Origin: Pseudomonadota bacterium
Lineage (GTDB): Bacteria; Pseudomonadota; Alphaproteobacteria; Rhizobiales; Beijerinckiaceae
Assembly: GCA_020161575.1 (NCBI GenBank)
Contig: JAIUNR010000002.1
Span: forward strand, 186,001 to 250,000
Direction of reading: 5' to 3'
Length of the DNA stretch: 64,000 nt
In this document: positions 42,353 to 50,100 of the stretch, in pieces
How positions within the stretch are numbered: position 1 is the stretch's first letter
Layout: every line of letters begins with the position of its first letter
Made by a program: the position numbers and the translations under genes
The notes under the pieces: model-generated
What the model was told of the DNA's origin: nothing
Seen by the model: the letters and a program-made list of their open reading frames with translations, nothing else
Database searches by the model: none

Positions 42353-42922
42353 ATGCGCATGGCATTTCTTTCAACCGTTCTTGTGCTTGCAGCCGCCCCC
42401 GCCGCTCTTGCAGGCGGGAACTGCGTCGGCAATTGCTATGAGCGCGTTCAGCAGCCCCCGGTTTACGGCACGATCGCCGAGACGGTGGAGATCCGCCCCG
42501 CCCGAACCTATGCGCGGCAGGTTCCCCCGGTTTACGACACGCTCCAGGAACAGATCGTCGTACAGCCCGAGCATGTCGTCCAGCACATCATCCCGGCGCA
42601 ATATTCAACGGTCGCGGAAACCGTGATGGTCGCGCCCGAACGCAAGGTCTGGCAGGTGACGCGTGACGGCTGGGGTCGCGAGATCGGCTGCTGGGTGACG
42701 GTTCCCGCACAATTTGCGACCCGTCATCGCACCGTCCAGATCAGCGAGGCGCGCGCCGTCTATGAGACGGTTCCGGCCGTTTACGGCACGCGCCAGCGGC
42801 AGGTTCTCGTACAGCCCGGCTATGTGGCGCATGAAACGATTCCCGCCGAATACGCGACGCGGCATCGCCAGGTGCAGATCGCGCCAGGCTCCTCGTCCTG
42901 GCAGCCGCTGCGGCGTTACTGA
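42353..42922 (+). CDS. Secreted protein of six 23-residue repeats
   Basis: I do not recognise a named family. The 189-residue protein has a signal peptide (about residues 1-20, ending AALA) and two cysteines in GNCVGNCYERV. Six tandem repeats of 23 residues follow (starting at residues 36, 59, 82, 119, 142 and 165) with the pattern x-x-[YF]-x-T-x4-V-x-[VI]-x-P. Repeat 3 carries a 14-residue insertion with Trp and Cys (DGWGREIGCWVTV). The periodic beta-like phrases (PVYGTIAETVEI, AVYGTRQRQVLV) suggest a beta-structured surface or periplasmic protein. A GAGG sequence precedes ATG 42353. Its 3' end overlaps nadC by 7 bases in convergent orientation. Its function is unknown. Confidence 0.8.
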   Translation: MRMAFLSTVLVLAAAPAALAGGNCVGNCYERVQQPPVYGTIAETVEIRPARTYARQVPPVYDTLQEQIVVQPEHVVQHIIPAQYSTVAETVMVAPERKVWQVTRDGWGREIGCWVTVPAQFATRHRTVQISEARAVYETVPAVYGTRQRQVLVQPGYVAHETIPAEYATRHRQVQIAPGSSSWQPLRRY

Positions 42923-43779
42923 TCGATCGCGATATCGAGGCCGAGATCAAGCACCGGCGCGGAATGGGTGAGCGCGCCCACTGAAATCAGGTCGACGCCC
43001 GTTTTCGCGATCCCCGCGACCGTCTCGATATTGACCCCGCCCGAAGCCTCGGTGAGCAGCGTCGGGCGTTTGGCTTTCACGCGCGCCACCGCCTCGGCCA
43101 GCATCGGCGCATCCATGTTGTCGAGCATCACGACATCCGCCCCTTCGGCGATCACCTCGTCGAGCTGGGCCAGCGAATCCACCTCGATCTCGATCTTCGT
43201 CAGATGCCCGGCATGCGCCTTCGCCGCGCGCAGGGCCGGCACGATACCGCCCGCCACCGCGACGTGGTTGTCCTTGATCAGCACCGCGTCGAACAGGCCG
43301 AAGCGGTGATTGCGCCCGCCGCCACAGAGCACCGCGTGCTTTTCGAAGGCACGCAGGCCCGGCGTCGTCTTGCGCGTACAGACGATGCTGGCCTTTGTGC
43401 CGGCGACGCGCTTCACGTATTCCGCGCTTAGCGTCGCGATGCCGCTCATGCGGCCAACGAAATTGAGCGCCGTGCGCTCGCCCGCGAGGATCGCGCGGGC
43501 ATTGCCTTCGGCGGTGAGCACCACGTCTTTCGGCACGAGCGTATCGCCATCGCGCTTGTGAAGGGTGACGGCAATCTTGGGGTCGACCTGCCGGAAGGCT
43601 TCGAGCGCCAGCGTGAGCCCCGCGATCACCCCCGGCCTGCGCGCGACCATGGCGAGCCGCGCGGTTTTCTCCGACGGAATTGTCGCCTGCGAGGTGATGT
43701 CGCCGGCAAGGCCGAGATCCTCGGCGAGCGCGCGGGCGACGGCCTCGGTAACGAGATGGGCGGGGAGCGGGGAAATCAT
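42916..43779 (-). CDS. nadC: Nicotinate-nucleotide diphosphorylase (carboxylating)
   Basis: This 287-residue enzyme converts quinolinate and PRPP to nicotinic acid mononucleotide with release of CO2, the third step of de novo NAD synthesis. Quinolinate- and PRPP-binding segments are present: the ALNFVGRMSGIATLSAEYV helix, CTRKTTPGLRAFEKHAV (the Arg/Lys/Lys-rich TRKTTPGLR motif), GGGRNHRFGLFDAVLIKDNH and the C-terminal LLTEASGGVNIETV and GVDLISVGALTHS. The start overlaps the nadB stop by 4 bases (ATGA). It is the last gene of the nad set. Confidence 0.97.
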   Translation of the reverse strand: MISPLPAHLVTEAVARALAEDLGLAGDITSQATIPSEKTARLAMVARRPGVIAGLTLALEAFRQVDPKIAVTLHKRDGDTLVPKDVVLTAEGNARAILAGERTALNFVGRMSGIATLSAEYVKRVAGTKASIVCTRKTTPGLRAFEKHAVLCGGGRNHRFGLFDAVLIKDNHVAVAGGIVPALRAAKAHAGHLTKIEIEVDSLAQLDEVIAEGADVVMLDNMDAPMLAEAVARVKAKRPTLLTEASGGVNIETVAGIAKTGVDLISVGALTHSAPVLDLGLDIAIDQ

Positions 43780-45353
43780 GCTTTCAACTCGCCATGAGGG
43801 ATGGGGCCGAAGCCGCCGGGCGCGGCTGCGGGCGGCAGGGTTCCGATCGTATCATATTGCCAGAGCGGGAGTTTCCATGAAGCCGGGAAATCAAACCGGG
43901 CATGCCCGCCCCGGCTTTCGTTGCGCCGCAATGCCGCGCCGCAGACAAGGCTCGCAACATGCGCCATATCCTGAACGCGGCGACGCGGCGCGCTGTCGAG
44001 AACCTGCCAGAAGGAATCAAAAGCGCGCCGGAGCCCGCCCTCCTCGCGCAGAACGCCGACATCGGCCTGCATTGAGCGGCGCAGATCGAGCATCGCGCGC
44101 ATTTCGTCGTGATCTTCGCCAAAGGGGCGTATGCCAATTCCCTCATCGACAGGCTGAGCCTGCGTGAAATCCGCCTTGGTCGCGATCTCAAGCGCGACAC
44201 GCGCCCCAAACACCACCGCTTCGAGCAGCGAGTTCGAGGCGAGCCGATTGGCGCCATGCACGCCGGTGCAGGCGACCTCGCCGACCGCGAAGAGGTTTTC
44301 CGGCGCGCTGACGCCCAGCGCGCGCCCGTTCTCGTCCGTCCAGACCCCGCCCATATGGTAATGCGAGGCCGGGGCGACGGGGATGAGATCGACGGCGGGG
44401 TCGATTCCCGCAGCGATACAGGAGGCATGGACCGTGGGGAAGAGATCGGAAAAATGTCGGCCGATCGCCGCGCGGCAATCGAGGAAGGCGCCGCGCCCAG
44501 CCTTGATCGCGGAAAAAACACCGCGCGCGACCACATCGCGTGGGGCCAGCTCGGCATCGGGGTGCAGATCGAGCATGAAACGGCGGCCATCGCGATCGAC
44601 CAGCACCGCACCCTCACCGCGCAGGGCTTCGGTCGCGAGCGGCGCGGGGTCGCGGCCGATATCGATCGCAGTCGGGTGAAACTGCACGAATTCCATATTG
44701 GCAAGCGTCGCGCCGGCGCGATACGCCATCGCGAGGCCCGAACCCCAGGCCTCCTTCGGGTTGGTCGTCACGGCATAGAGCTGCCCGGCCCCGCCGGTCG
44801 CCAGCACGACATGGCTCGCCGAAAAGCGCACCACCCGCCCGGCGAGATTGGCGCGCGCGCCGGCGATGGCGCCATGCTCGTCGCGCAACAGTTCGAACGC
44901 CTCCGTGCCCTCGATCACGCGGATCGACGGCGTTTTCCGCACGGCGGCGATCAGCGCCTGCATGATCGCGCGCCCGGCCTGATCGCCCTTAACGCGCACG
45001 ATGCGGTTCGCGGAATGCGCCGCCTCGCGCGATTGGACAAGCTTGCCTTGCAGATCCTTGTCAAAGGGCACGCCGAATTCGAGCAGGTCGAGGATGCGAT
45101 CAGAGGCCTCGGAAGCCATAAGCCGCACCATGGCGGCATCGCACAGGCCCGCGCCGGCGGCCAGCGTATCGACGACATGGCTTTCGATGCTATCGCCCTC
45201 GCCGATCGCCGCGGCGATCCCGCCCTGTGCCCAGGCGGAGGAGGCACCCTCACCCAAGGGCACCGGCGTCAGCACGGTGCAGGGCAGCGGGCTGAGCTTC
45301 AGCGCCGTGAACAACCCCGCCAATCCGCCGCCGATGATGAGAATGGAGGGCAT
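43776..45353 (-). CDS. nadB: L-aspartate oxidase
   Basis: This 525-residue FAD enzyme oxidises L-aspartate to iminoaspartate, the first step of de novo NAD synthesis. The FAD-binding dinucleotide fold is at the N-terminus (SILIIGGGLAGLFTALKL). Substrate and flavin segments are LATGGAGQLYAVTTNP, EFVQFHPTAIDIG and SHYHMGGVWTDENGRA, followed by GANRLASNSLLEAVVFGARV. ATG 45353 (MPSILIIGGG) was chosen over a frame extension to 45386. The stop overlaps nadC. A palindromic repeat separates it from nadA upstream. Confidence 0.97.
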   Translation of the reverse strand: MPSILIIGGGLAGLFTALKLSPLPCTVLTPVPLGEGASSAWAQGGIAAAIGEGDSIESHVVDTLAAGAGLCDAAMVRLMASEASDRILDLLEFGVPFDKDLQGKLVQSREAAHSANRIVRVKGDQAGRAIMQALIAAVRKTPSIRVIEGTEAFELLRDEHGAIAGARANLAGRVVRFSASHVVLATGGAGQLYAVTTNPKEAWGSGLAMAYRAGATLANMEFVQFHPTAIDIGRDPAPLATEALRGEGAVLVDRDGRRFMLDLHPDAELAPRDVVARGVFSAIKAGRGAFLDCRAAIGRHFSDLFPTVHASCIAAGIDPAVDLIPVAPASHYHMGGVWTDENGRALGVSAPENLFAVGEVACTGVHGANRLASNSLLEAVVFGARVALEIATKADFTQAQPVDEGIGIRPFGEDHDEMRAMLDLRRSMQADVGVLREEGGLRRAFDSFWQVLDSAPRRRVQDMAHVASLVCGAALRRNESRGGHARFDFPASWKLPLWQYDTIGTLPPAAAPGGFGPIPHGELKA

Positions 45354-45395
45354 CAGGGTTTCCTGCTCCGGCGACTTGCGCCGCAATCGACCTGT

Positions 45396-45490
45396 GTCAT
45401 TGCGAGGAGGCCGAAGGCCGACGTGGCAATCCAGATATTCCGGTGGAGGAAAGACTGGATTGCTTCGTCGCTATCGCTCCTCGTAATGAC
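45396..45490. repeat. Intergenic palindromic repeat of the GGCAATCCA family (copy 2)
   Basis: This 95-bp element between nadB and nadA is bounded by GTCATTGCGAGGAG and CTCCTCGTAATGAC. Internal arms GGCAATCCAG and CTGGATTGC face each other. It matches the widespread bacterial repeat that contains GAAGCAATCCAG, and the copy at 15601 in this window. It would form a large hairpin in the nadA-nadB transcript. Confidence 0.85.
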
Positions 45491-45518
45491 GACTCACTAT
45501 GCCGGACTCACGGCCTGA

Positions 45519-46595
45519 TCACTGCGTCAGGTTGACCATCCGCTCAACCGAGCGGCGGGCGCGGACGGCAAGCTCCTCGGGAATTTCCACCTGATGGGTC
45601 AGCGTCAGCAGGCTGTCGAGGATCTTCGGCAGCGTGATGCGCTTCATATGCGGGCAAAGGTTGCAGGGGCGCACGAATTCGACATCCTTCGCCGAAGCAG
45701 CAACGTTATCCGCCATCGAGCATTCGGTGACCAGCAGCACCTTGCCGCCCTTCTGCGCCTTGGCGTAATCGATCATGCCCGCGGTCGAGCCGGTAAAATC
45801 GGCCTCCGCGATCACATCCGGCGGGCATTCGGGATGCGCGATGATGCGGATTGACGGGTCCGCCTCGCGATAGCGACGCAGCTCCTCGCCGGTGAAGCGC
45901 TCATGCACCTCGCAGGCGCCGTGCCAGGCGATGATCTGCACCTTGGTCTTCGATTGCACATACTTCGCGAGATATTGATCCGGCACGAAGAGCACGCGAT
46001 CCACGCCGAGGCTCTCGACCACTTGCACGGCGTTGGCGGAGGTGCAGCAGATATCGACCTCGGCCTTCACTTCAGCCGAGGTGTTGACGTAAGCCACCAC
46101 CGGCACGCCCGGATAAGCCTCGCGCAGGCGGCGCACATCCGCGCCGGTGATGCTCTCGGCCAGCGAGCACCCGGCCTTGAGATCCGGGATCAGCACCATC
46201 TTCTCGGGGCTGAGCAGCTTCGAGGTCTCGGCCATGAAATGCACGCCGCCCTGCACGATGATCTTCGCATCGGTCTTGGCGGCAAGCTTGGCGAGTTGCA
46301 GGCTGTCGCCCACGACATCCGCCACGCAATTGTAGATTTCCGGCGTCTGGTAATTATGCGCGAGGATCACCGCGCCGCGTTCCTTCTTCAGGCGGTTGAT
46401 CGCGGCGACATAAGGCGCGTGGAACGGCCATTCGACCGGCGGCACGATGTGCTTCACGCGCTCGTAGAGATGCGCGGTTTCCGCCGCGACCTCCGGTGTA
46501 TACGCGAGCGCGGGGCGCTCCAGCACCTTGAGATTGCCGGAGAGGCCCTTTGCCTGTGCGGCCTGCGCCGCGCTGGCGATGTCGAGGCTGGTCAT
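45519..46595 (-). CDS. nadA: Quinolinate synthase
   Basis: This 358-residue [4Fe-4S] enzyme condenses iminoaspartate with dihydroxyacetone phosphate to give quinolinate. The three cluster cysteines are in [11 protein letters not shown], in ECSMADNV and in CNLCPHMKR (one of two or three cysteines in each segment). The substrate-binding phrases [19 protein letters not shown] and [12 protein letters not shown] are conserved. ATG 46595 is preceded by AGGAG 6 bases upstream; a GTG at 46598 is also possible. The leader holds an 8-bp hairpin and a palindromic candidate operator. It is the first gene of the nadABC direction. Confidence 0.97.
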   Translation of the reverse strand: MTSLDIASAAQAAQAKGLSGNLKVLERPALAYTPEVAAETAHLYERVKHIVPPVEWPFHAPYVAAINRLKKERGAVILAHNYQTPEIYNCVADVVGDSLQLAKLAAKTDAKIIVQGGVHFMAETSKLLSPEKMVLIPDLKAGCSLAESITGADVRRLREAYPGVPVVAYVNTSAEVKAEVDICCTSANAVQVVESLGVDRVLFVPDQYLAKYVQSKTKVQIIAWHGACEVHERFTGEELRRYREADPSIRIIAHPECPPDVIAEADFTGSTAGMIDYAKAQKGGKVLLVTECSMADNVAASAKDVEFVRPCNLCPHMKRITLPKILDSLLTLTHQVEIPEELAVRARRSVERMVNLTQ

Positions 46596-46607
46596 CACAA
46601 ACTCCTG

Positions 46608-46627
46608 ATCCTGCGAAAACGCAGGAT
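46608..46627 (-). promoter_or_regulatory. Perfect hairpin in the nadA leader
   Basis: ATCCTGCG-AAAA-CGCAGGAT is an exact 8-bp inverted repeat with a 4-base loop lying directly before the nadA Shine-Dalgarno region. In the minus-strand transcript the loop is UUUU and the 3' arm is only a few bases from the ribosome-binding site. It could act in translation or as a DNA operator. Confidence 0.5.
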
Positions 46628-46644
46628 ATGCTCATTTCGAGTAT
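46628..46644 (-). promoter_or_regulatory. Candidate NAD-pathway repressor operator upstream of nadA
   Basis: ATGCTC (46628-46633), a 5-base spacer and GAGTAT (46639-46644) form an inverted repeat with 5 of 6 matching positions, about 33 bases before the nadA start. It has the form of an operator for an alphaproteobacterial NAD repressor such as NadQ. The regulator's gene is not in this window, and the match to a known motif was not checked. Confidence 0.4.
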
Positions 46645-46783
46645 TTCTATTACACAATTTTGCCGGAGAAATCTAGAGGGAATAGCGTGGCTGGCCTGCC
46701 CGCGGTGGAACTGCTTACGCAATATTGACTTTAGGAATTCATGCGCACCATCATGCTTTGATTCGCATGAGGTATGCGGGCCA

Positions 46784-48748
46784 ATGAATGCACCGCGGCA
46801 GAACGCCGATTGGAAGAACGGGCTGGATGTCATCAGCCTCCAGCACGAGCTTGCGCGCTGCTGCGGGCTTTCGCCCACGGATTGGAGCGCCCTGCTGCGA
46901 CGTGCCCATGCGCTGGAAACCGATCCGTTCGACCTCGCCATGGGAGAGGGATTAATTCCCGAATCGCGGTTCCTCGAAGCCCTGGCCGGCATTCTTGGCG
47001 CGCAGTTCATGTCGCTCGCCCCGCCGGCAATGCCAGGCACCGTCGGGGACGAGGCCTTCGCCATGCGGTCCTATCGCGGGCAGGATGTCATGGGCGATCT
47101 GCTGCGTGTGATGGCGCCCTCGGGTGCGCAGGCCGGACTCCTCTTGCGTCAGCTTCTCGAAGGACGGTTGCCGCCGCTCGCGCTCGTGACGAGGCAGGCT
47201 CTGCTCGAGCGACTGATCGAACAGGATCGCGACCGGATGGCCCGCCGCGCCCTTCTCAACTTGCCCGAAGCGCTCTCGGCCCGCCCGCCGATCCCCTATG
47301 ACAGCGGGGCGGATGGGCTGAAGGAGGCGCGCGCGCACCAAACCGGCTTGATGATCTTCGCTCTGGCGCTGTTCCTCGCGCTCACGATCGCGATCATCTA
47401 TCCGCTTTACACCGTCGTGCTGTTGCCCGTGTTCATGGCACCTGTTTTCGTCGTGGCGGGAATTGCCGTCCTGATCGCGGCGATGCTCAGCATCCGGCCA
47501 TCCAGAGCCGTCCCGCCACTCCATAGCGCACATCTGCCCCGCTACAGCGTTCTGGTTCCGCTCTATGACGAAGCGAATATCGCCCCCCAATTGATGAACC
47601 GCTTGCGCATGCTGGCATATCCGCGCGATCGCCTCGAGGTCTTCCTGCTCGTCGAGGAGGATGATTTCACGACCCTATCGGCGATCCGAAAACTGGCATT
47701 GCCCTCGTGGATCCATGTCTTTCCCGTGCCGGGCGGCTCCCCCCGCACGAAACCACGCGCGTTGAACGCCGCCCTTCCCTTTTGCACAGGTGATCTCCTG
47801 GTCGTCTTCGATGCCGAGGATTCGCCGGACCCGGACCAACTGTTGCGGGCAGCCGCACTCTTTGCGCAGACGCAAGGCGAAGTGGCCTGCCTTCAGGCCC
47901 GCTTGGCCATCATCAATCCACGCGACGGTTTCCTGACGCGGCGCTTCGCGATCGAATACGCCGCGCTCTTCGATTGCACGAAAGCCGGCGCCGCGCGGGC
48001 CGGCTGGCCGGTGCCGCTGGGTGGCTCCTCCAATCATTTCCGGCTGCCTGTCCTGCGACAGATTGGCGGATGGGATGCCTGGAACGTCACCGAGGATGCG
48101 GATCTCGGAATCCGTATCGCCCGTTTCGGCTGGCGGGTGGAAGACCTGCCATCGACCACATGGGAAGAGGCGCCGAACACGCTCGTTGCATGGTTGCATC
48201 AGCGCGCGCGCTGGATGAAGGGCTGGATGCAGACCTTGATGGTGCAATCGCGGATGCCCCTGCAATTGATGTCGCAGCTCGGGATCACGCGCATGGCGAT
48301 CATCGCCTCGATGGGGCTGGGAACCTTGCTCGGCGCTTTGCTTTATCCGGTCTTTCTGTTCGCGATTCTTGTCCGTTCCCTGCACCCCTCGCCCCTTGGC
48401 AGCGGCGCGCTTCTGCTTCAGCTTGGCGACTGGCTTCTCGTCTCCGGCATTTCCCTGGCCCTGATGGTCGAGATCATCCCGGCCACGATCGCCATCATCC
48501 GGCGTCGGGCCTATTTCCTGCTGCCCTGGATATTGCTCGCGCCGGCCTCGCATATGCTGGTTTCATGGGCAGCATGGCGCGGCCTATGGGAGCTTCTGAA
48601 CAAGCCCTATCATTGGAACAAGACCGCGCATGGCGCGGCAAACACCGAGGGCGGGTTGGCGCCTGCGGAATGGGACCGTGATTTCAAGGTTGCGCTGCAC
48701 GCGCGGATCAAAAGCAGAGCGCCCAGAGGCCGAGCATCATATCGCTGA
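46784..48748 (+). CDS. Membrane glycosyltransferase family 2 (cellulose-synthase-like)
   Basis: This 654-residue inner-membrane processive-type GT2 has an N-terminal cytosolic region (about 1-170) resembling the adaptor domain found ahead of bacterial GT2 enzymes and GspE. Two helices follow (LMIFALALFLALTIAIIYPL and the next), then the GT-A catalytic domain with YSVLVPLYDEAN, the VVFDAEDSPDP acidic site, TEDADLGIRIARFGWR and the QRARWMKGWMQT acceptor motif. Three or four C-terminal helices end it. Such enzymes polymerise or transfer beta-linked sugars outward. It stands apart from the polysaccharide cluster at 1-6381, so its polymer may differ. Start at ATG 46784 (MNAPRQNADW). Confidence 0.88.
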   Translation: MNAPRQNADWKNGLDVISLQHELARCCGLSPTDWSALLRRAHALETDPFDLAMGEGLIPESRFLEALAGILGAQFMSLAPPAMPGTVGDEAFAMRSYRGQDVMGDLLRVMAPSGAQAGLLLRQLLEGRLPPLALVTRQALLERLIEQDRDRMARRALLNLPEALSARPPIPYDSGADGLKEARAHQTGLMIFALALFLALTIAIIYPLYTVVLLPVFMAPVFVVAGIAVLIAAMLSIRPSRAVPPLHSAHLPRYSVLVPLYDEANIAPQLMNRLRMLAYPRDRLEVFLLVEEDDFTTLSAIRKLALPSWIHVFPVPGGSPRTKPRALNAALPFCTGDLLVVFDAEDSPDPDQLLRAAALFAQTQGEVACLQARLAIINPRDGFLTRRFAIEYAALFDCTKAGAARAGWPVPLGGSSNHFRLPVLRQIGGWDAWNVTEDADLGIRIARFGWRVEDLPSTTWEEAPNTLVAWLHQRARWMKGWMQTLMVQSRMPLQLMSQLGITRMAIIASMGLGTLLGALLYPVFLFAILVRSLHPSPLGSGALLLQLGDWLLVSGISLALMVEIIPATIAIIRRRAYFLLPWILLAPASHMLVSWAAWRGLWELLNKPYHWNKTAHGAANTEGGLAPAEWDRDFKVALHARIKSRAPRGRASYR

Positions 48749-48887
48749 ACACGCGCGCGCCATTGCCCGCCCAGAGCATCACCGCGATGCCGAGGAGAGC
48801 CGCGATCGCTGCGCCGTAAAGAAGACGCTCGCGCCGGCCAGTTTCCGACTGCGCCCCGCTTGTCGTGAATTCTCTCGTATCGGCCAA
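48708..48887 (-). CDS. Small single-helix membrane protein with TTG start
   Basis: This 59-residue protein is read from TTG 48887, which follows a perfect AGGAGG by 5 bases. The N-terminal 20 residues are polar (LADTREFTTSGAQSETGRRE); one hydrophobic helix follows (LLYGAAIAALLGIAVMLWAG), then a tail with NGARVFSDMMLGLWALCF that may dip into the membrane. It overlaps the 3' end of the GT2 gene by 41 bases in convergent orientation. The rest of the open frame upstream has no ribosome-binding site. I know no function; proteins of this form are common and unnamed in related genomes. The strong Shine-Dalgarno is the main support. Confidence 0.55.
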   Translation of the reverse strand: MADTREFTTSGAQSETGRRERLLYGAAIAALLGIAVMLWAGNGARVFSDMMLGLWALCF

Positions 48888-49101
48888 GGAAGCCTCCTGC
48901 ACAGCGCATTCGCCTGCAATCCGAAACGCGCATCCGAATTCTAGCGCATCGGGCGGGTGCGGAAAATAGCCCTCGTGACCTTCTGAGCGAGAGTGATACG
49001 AACCCAAAGGCGTGCGCGCTCCTTGAGGAACATCAATGAGTGCGTCCACGTTCAATGGCATTGCCGCCACGACACTTGGTCCCTTCGCAAAAGGAAGACC
49101 C

Positions 49102-50100
49102 ATGCGCGTTTCACCCGTTTATGCAGCCTTCGTGCTCGCGGTCGTCGTCGGCGCATCGATCTACTGGCTCCGCCCCAAAGCCGATCCGCTTCCCGCCGGC
49201 CTCGCGCAGGCGAATGGCCGCATCGAGGTCGAGCGTGTCGATGTCGCCACCAAGGTCGCGGGCCGTGTCGCGGAAATCCGGGTCCGTGAGGGGGATTACG
49301 TCCAGAAGGGCGCCGTGCTCGCCCGGATGGATGTAGCCGATCTCGTCGCCCAGCTTGCGGCGGCGCGCGCGGCGGTACGGCGGGCAGAAGAAGGGATCGG
49401 CAAGGCGAAAGCCGAGCTCGGCAGCCGTGAGGCGGATCTAAAGCTGCATGAGGTCGAGCTGCGGCGCGCGCTGGAACTGGGCCGTAACATTATCAGCCAG
49501 GCCGAAATCGATAAAAGGGTCGCACAGCGCGATGTGGCGAAGGCAGCCGTCACCGGCGCGGAGGCTGGCATTGCGGATGCGGAAGCGGCGAAGGATGCCG
49601 CCGCTGCGCAGGTCCATCTGATCCAGGTCCATATTGACGACATGACCCTGAGCGCGCCCGTTTCCGGGCGCATCGAGTACCGGCTTGTTCAGCCCGGCGA
49701 GGTTATCGGTTCCGGCGGGCGCGTGGTCACGCTGCTGGATGTGTCGGATGTGTTCATGACGGTCTTCTTGCCGACATCCGAAATGGGCAAGGTGGCTTTG
49801 GGATCACCGGCGCGGATCGTCCTTGATGCGGCCCCGCAATTCGTCATTCCCGCGAGCGTCTCGTTCGTTGCGGGCGAGGCCCAGTTCACGCCCAAATATG
49901 TCGAAACCCGCAACGAGCGGGAAAAGCTGATGTACCGCGTGAAGCTGAAAATCGAGCCCTCTCTCCTCCAGGCCTATCGCGACTACGTGAAAGCGGGGCT
50001 GACAGGAACCGCGACCGTGCGCACGGCGGAAGATGCGGCATTCCCGGAGGCATTGAGCACGCGCCTGCCGGAACCTCCGCGTGCGAGCGATGGCAAGTGA
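49102..50100 (+). CDS. HlyD-family periplasmic adaptor (YhiI-like)
   Basis: This 332-residue membrane-fusion protein has an N-terminal anchor (VYAAFVLAVVVGASIYW) and a biotinyl-lipoyl domain (GRIEVERVDVATKVAGRVAE then IRVREGDYVQKGAVLARMDV). A long coiled-coil hairpin follows (about 90-180, Ala/Glu-rich), then a beta-barrel domain. It joins an inner-membrane transporter to the periplasm or outer membrane. A second good start exists at ATG 49036 (GAGGAA 5 bases upstream), giving 354 residues, the length of E. coli YhiI. ATG 49102 has AGGAAG at 4 bases and starts nearer the anchor. The stop overlaps the next gene's start. Confidence 0.9.
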   Translation: MRVSPVYAAFVLAVVVGASIYWLRPKADPLPAGLAQANGRIEVERVDVATKVAGRVAEIRVREGDYVQKGAVLARMDVADLVAQLAAARAAVRRAEEGIGKAKAELGSREADLKLHEVELRRALELGRNIISQAEIDKRVAQRDVAKAAVTGAEAGIADAEAAKDAAAAQVHLIQVHIDDMTLSAPVSGRIEYRLVQPGEVIGSGGRVVTLLDVSDVFMTVFLPTSEMGKVALGSPARIVLDAAPQFVIPASVSFVAGEAQFTPKYVETRNEREKLMYRVKLKIEPSLLQAYRDYVKAGLTGTATVRTAEDAAFPEALSTRLPEPPRASDGK

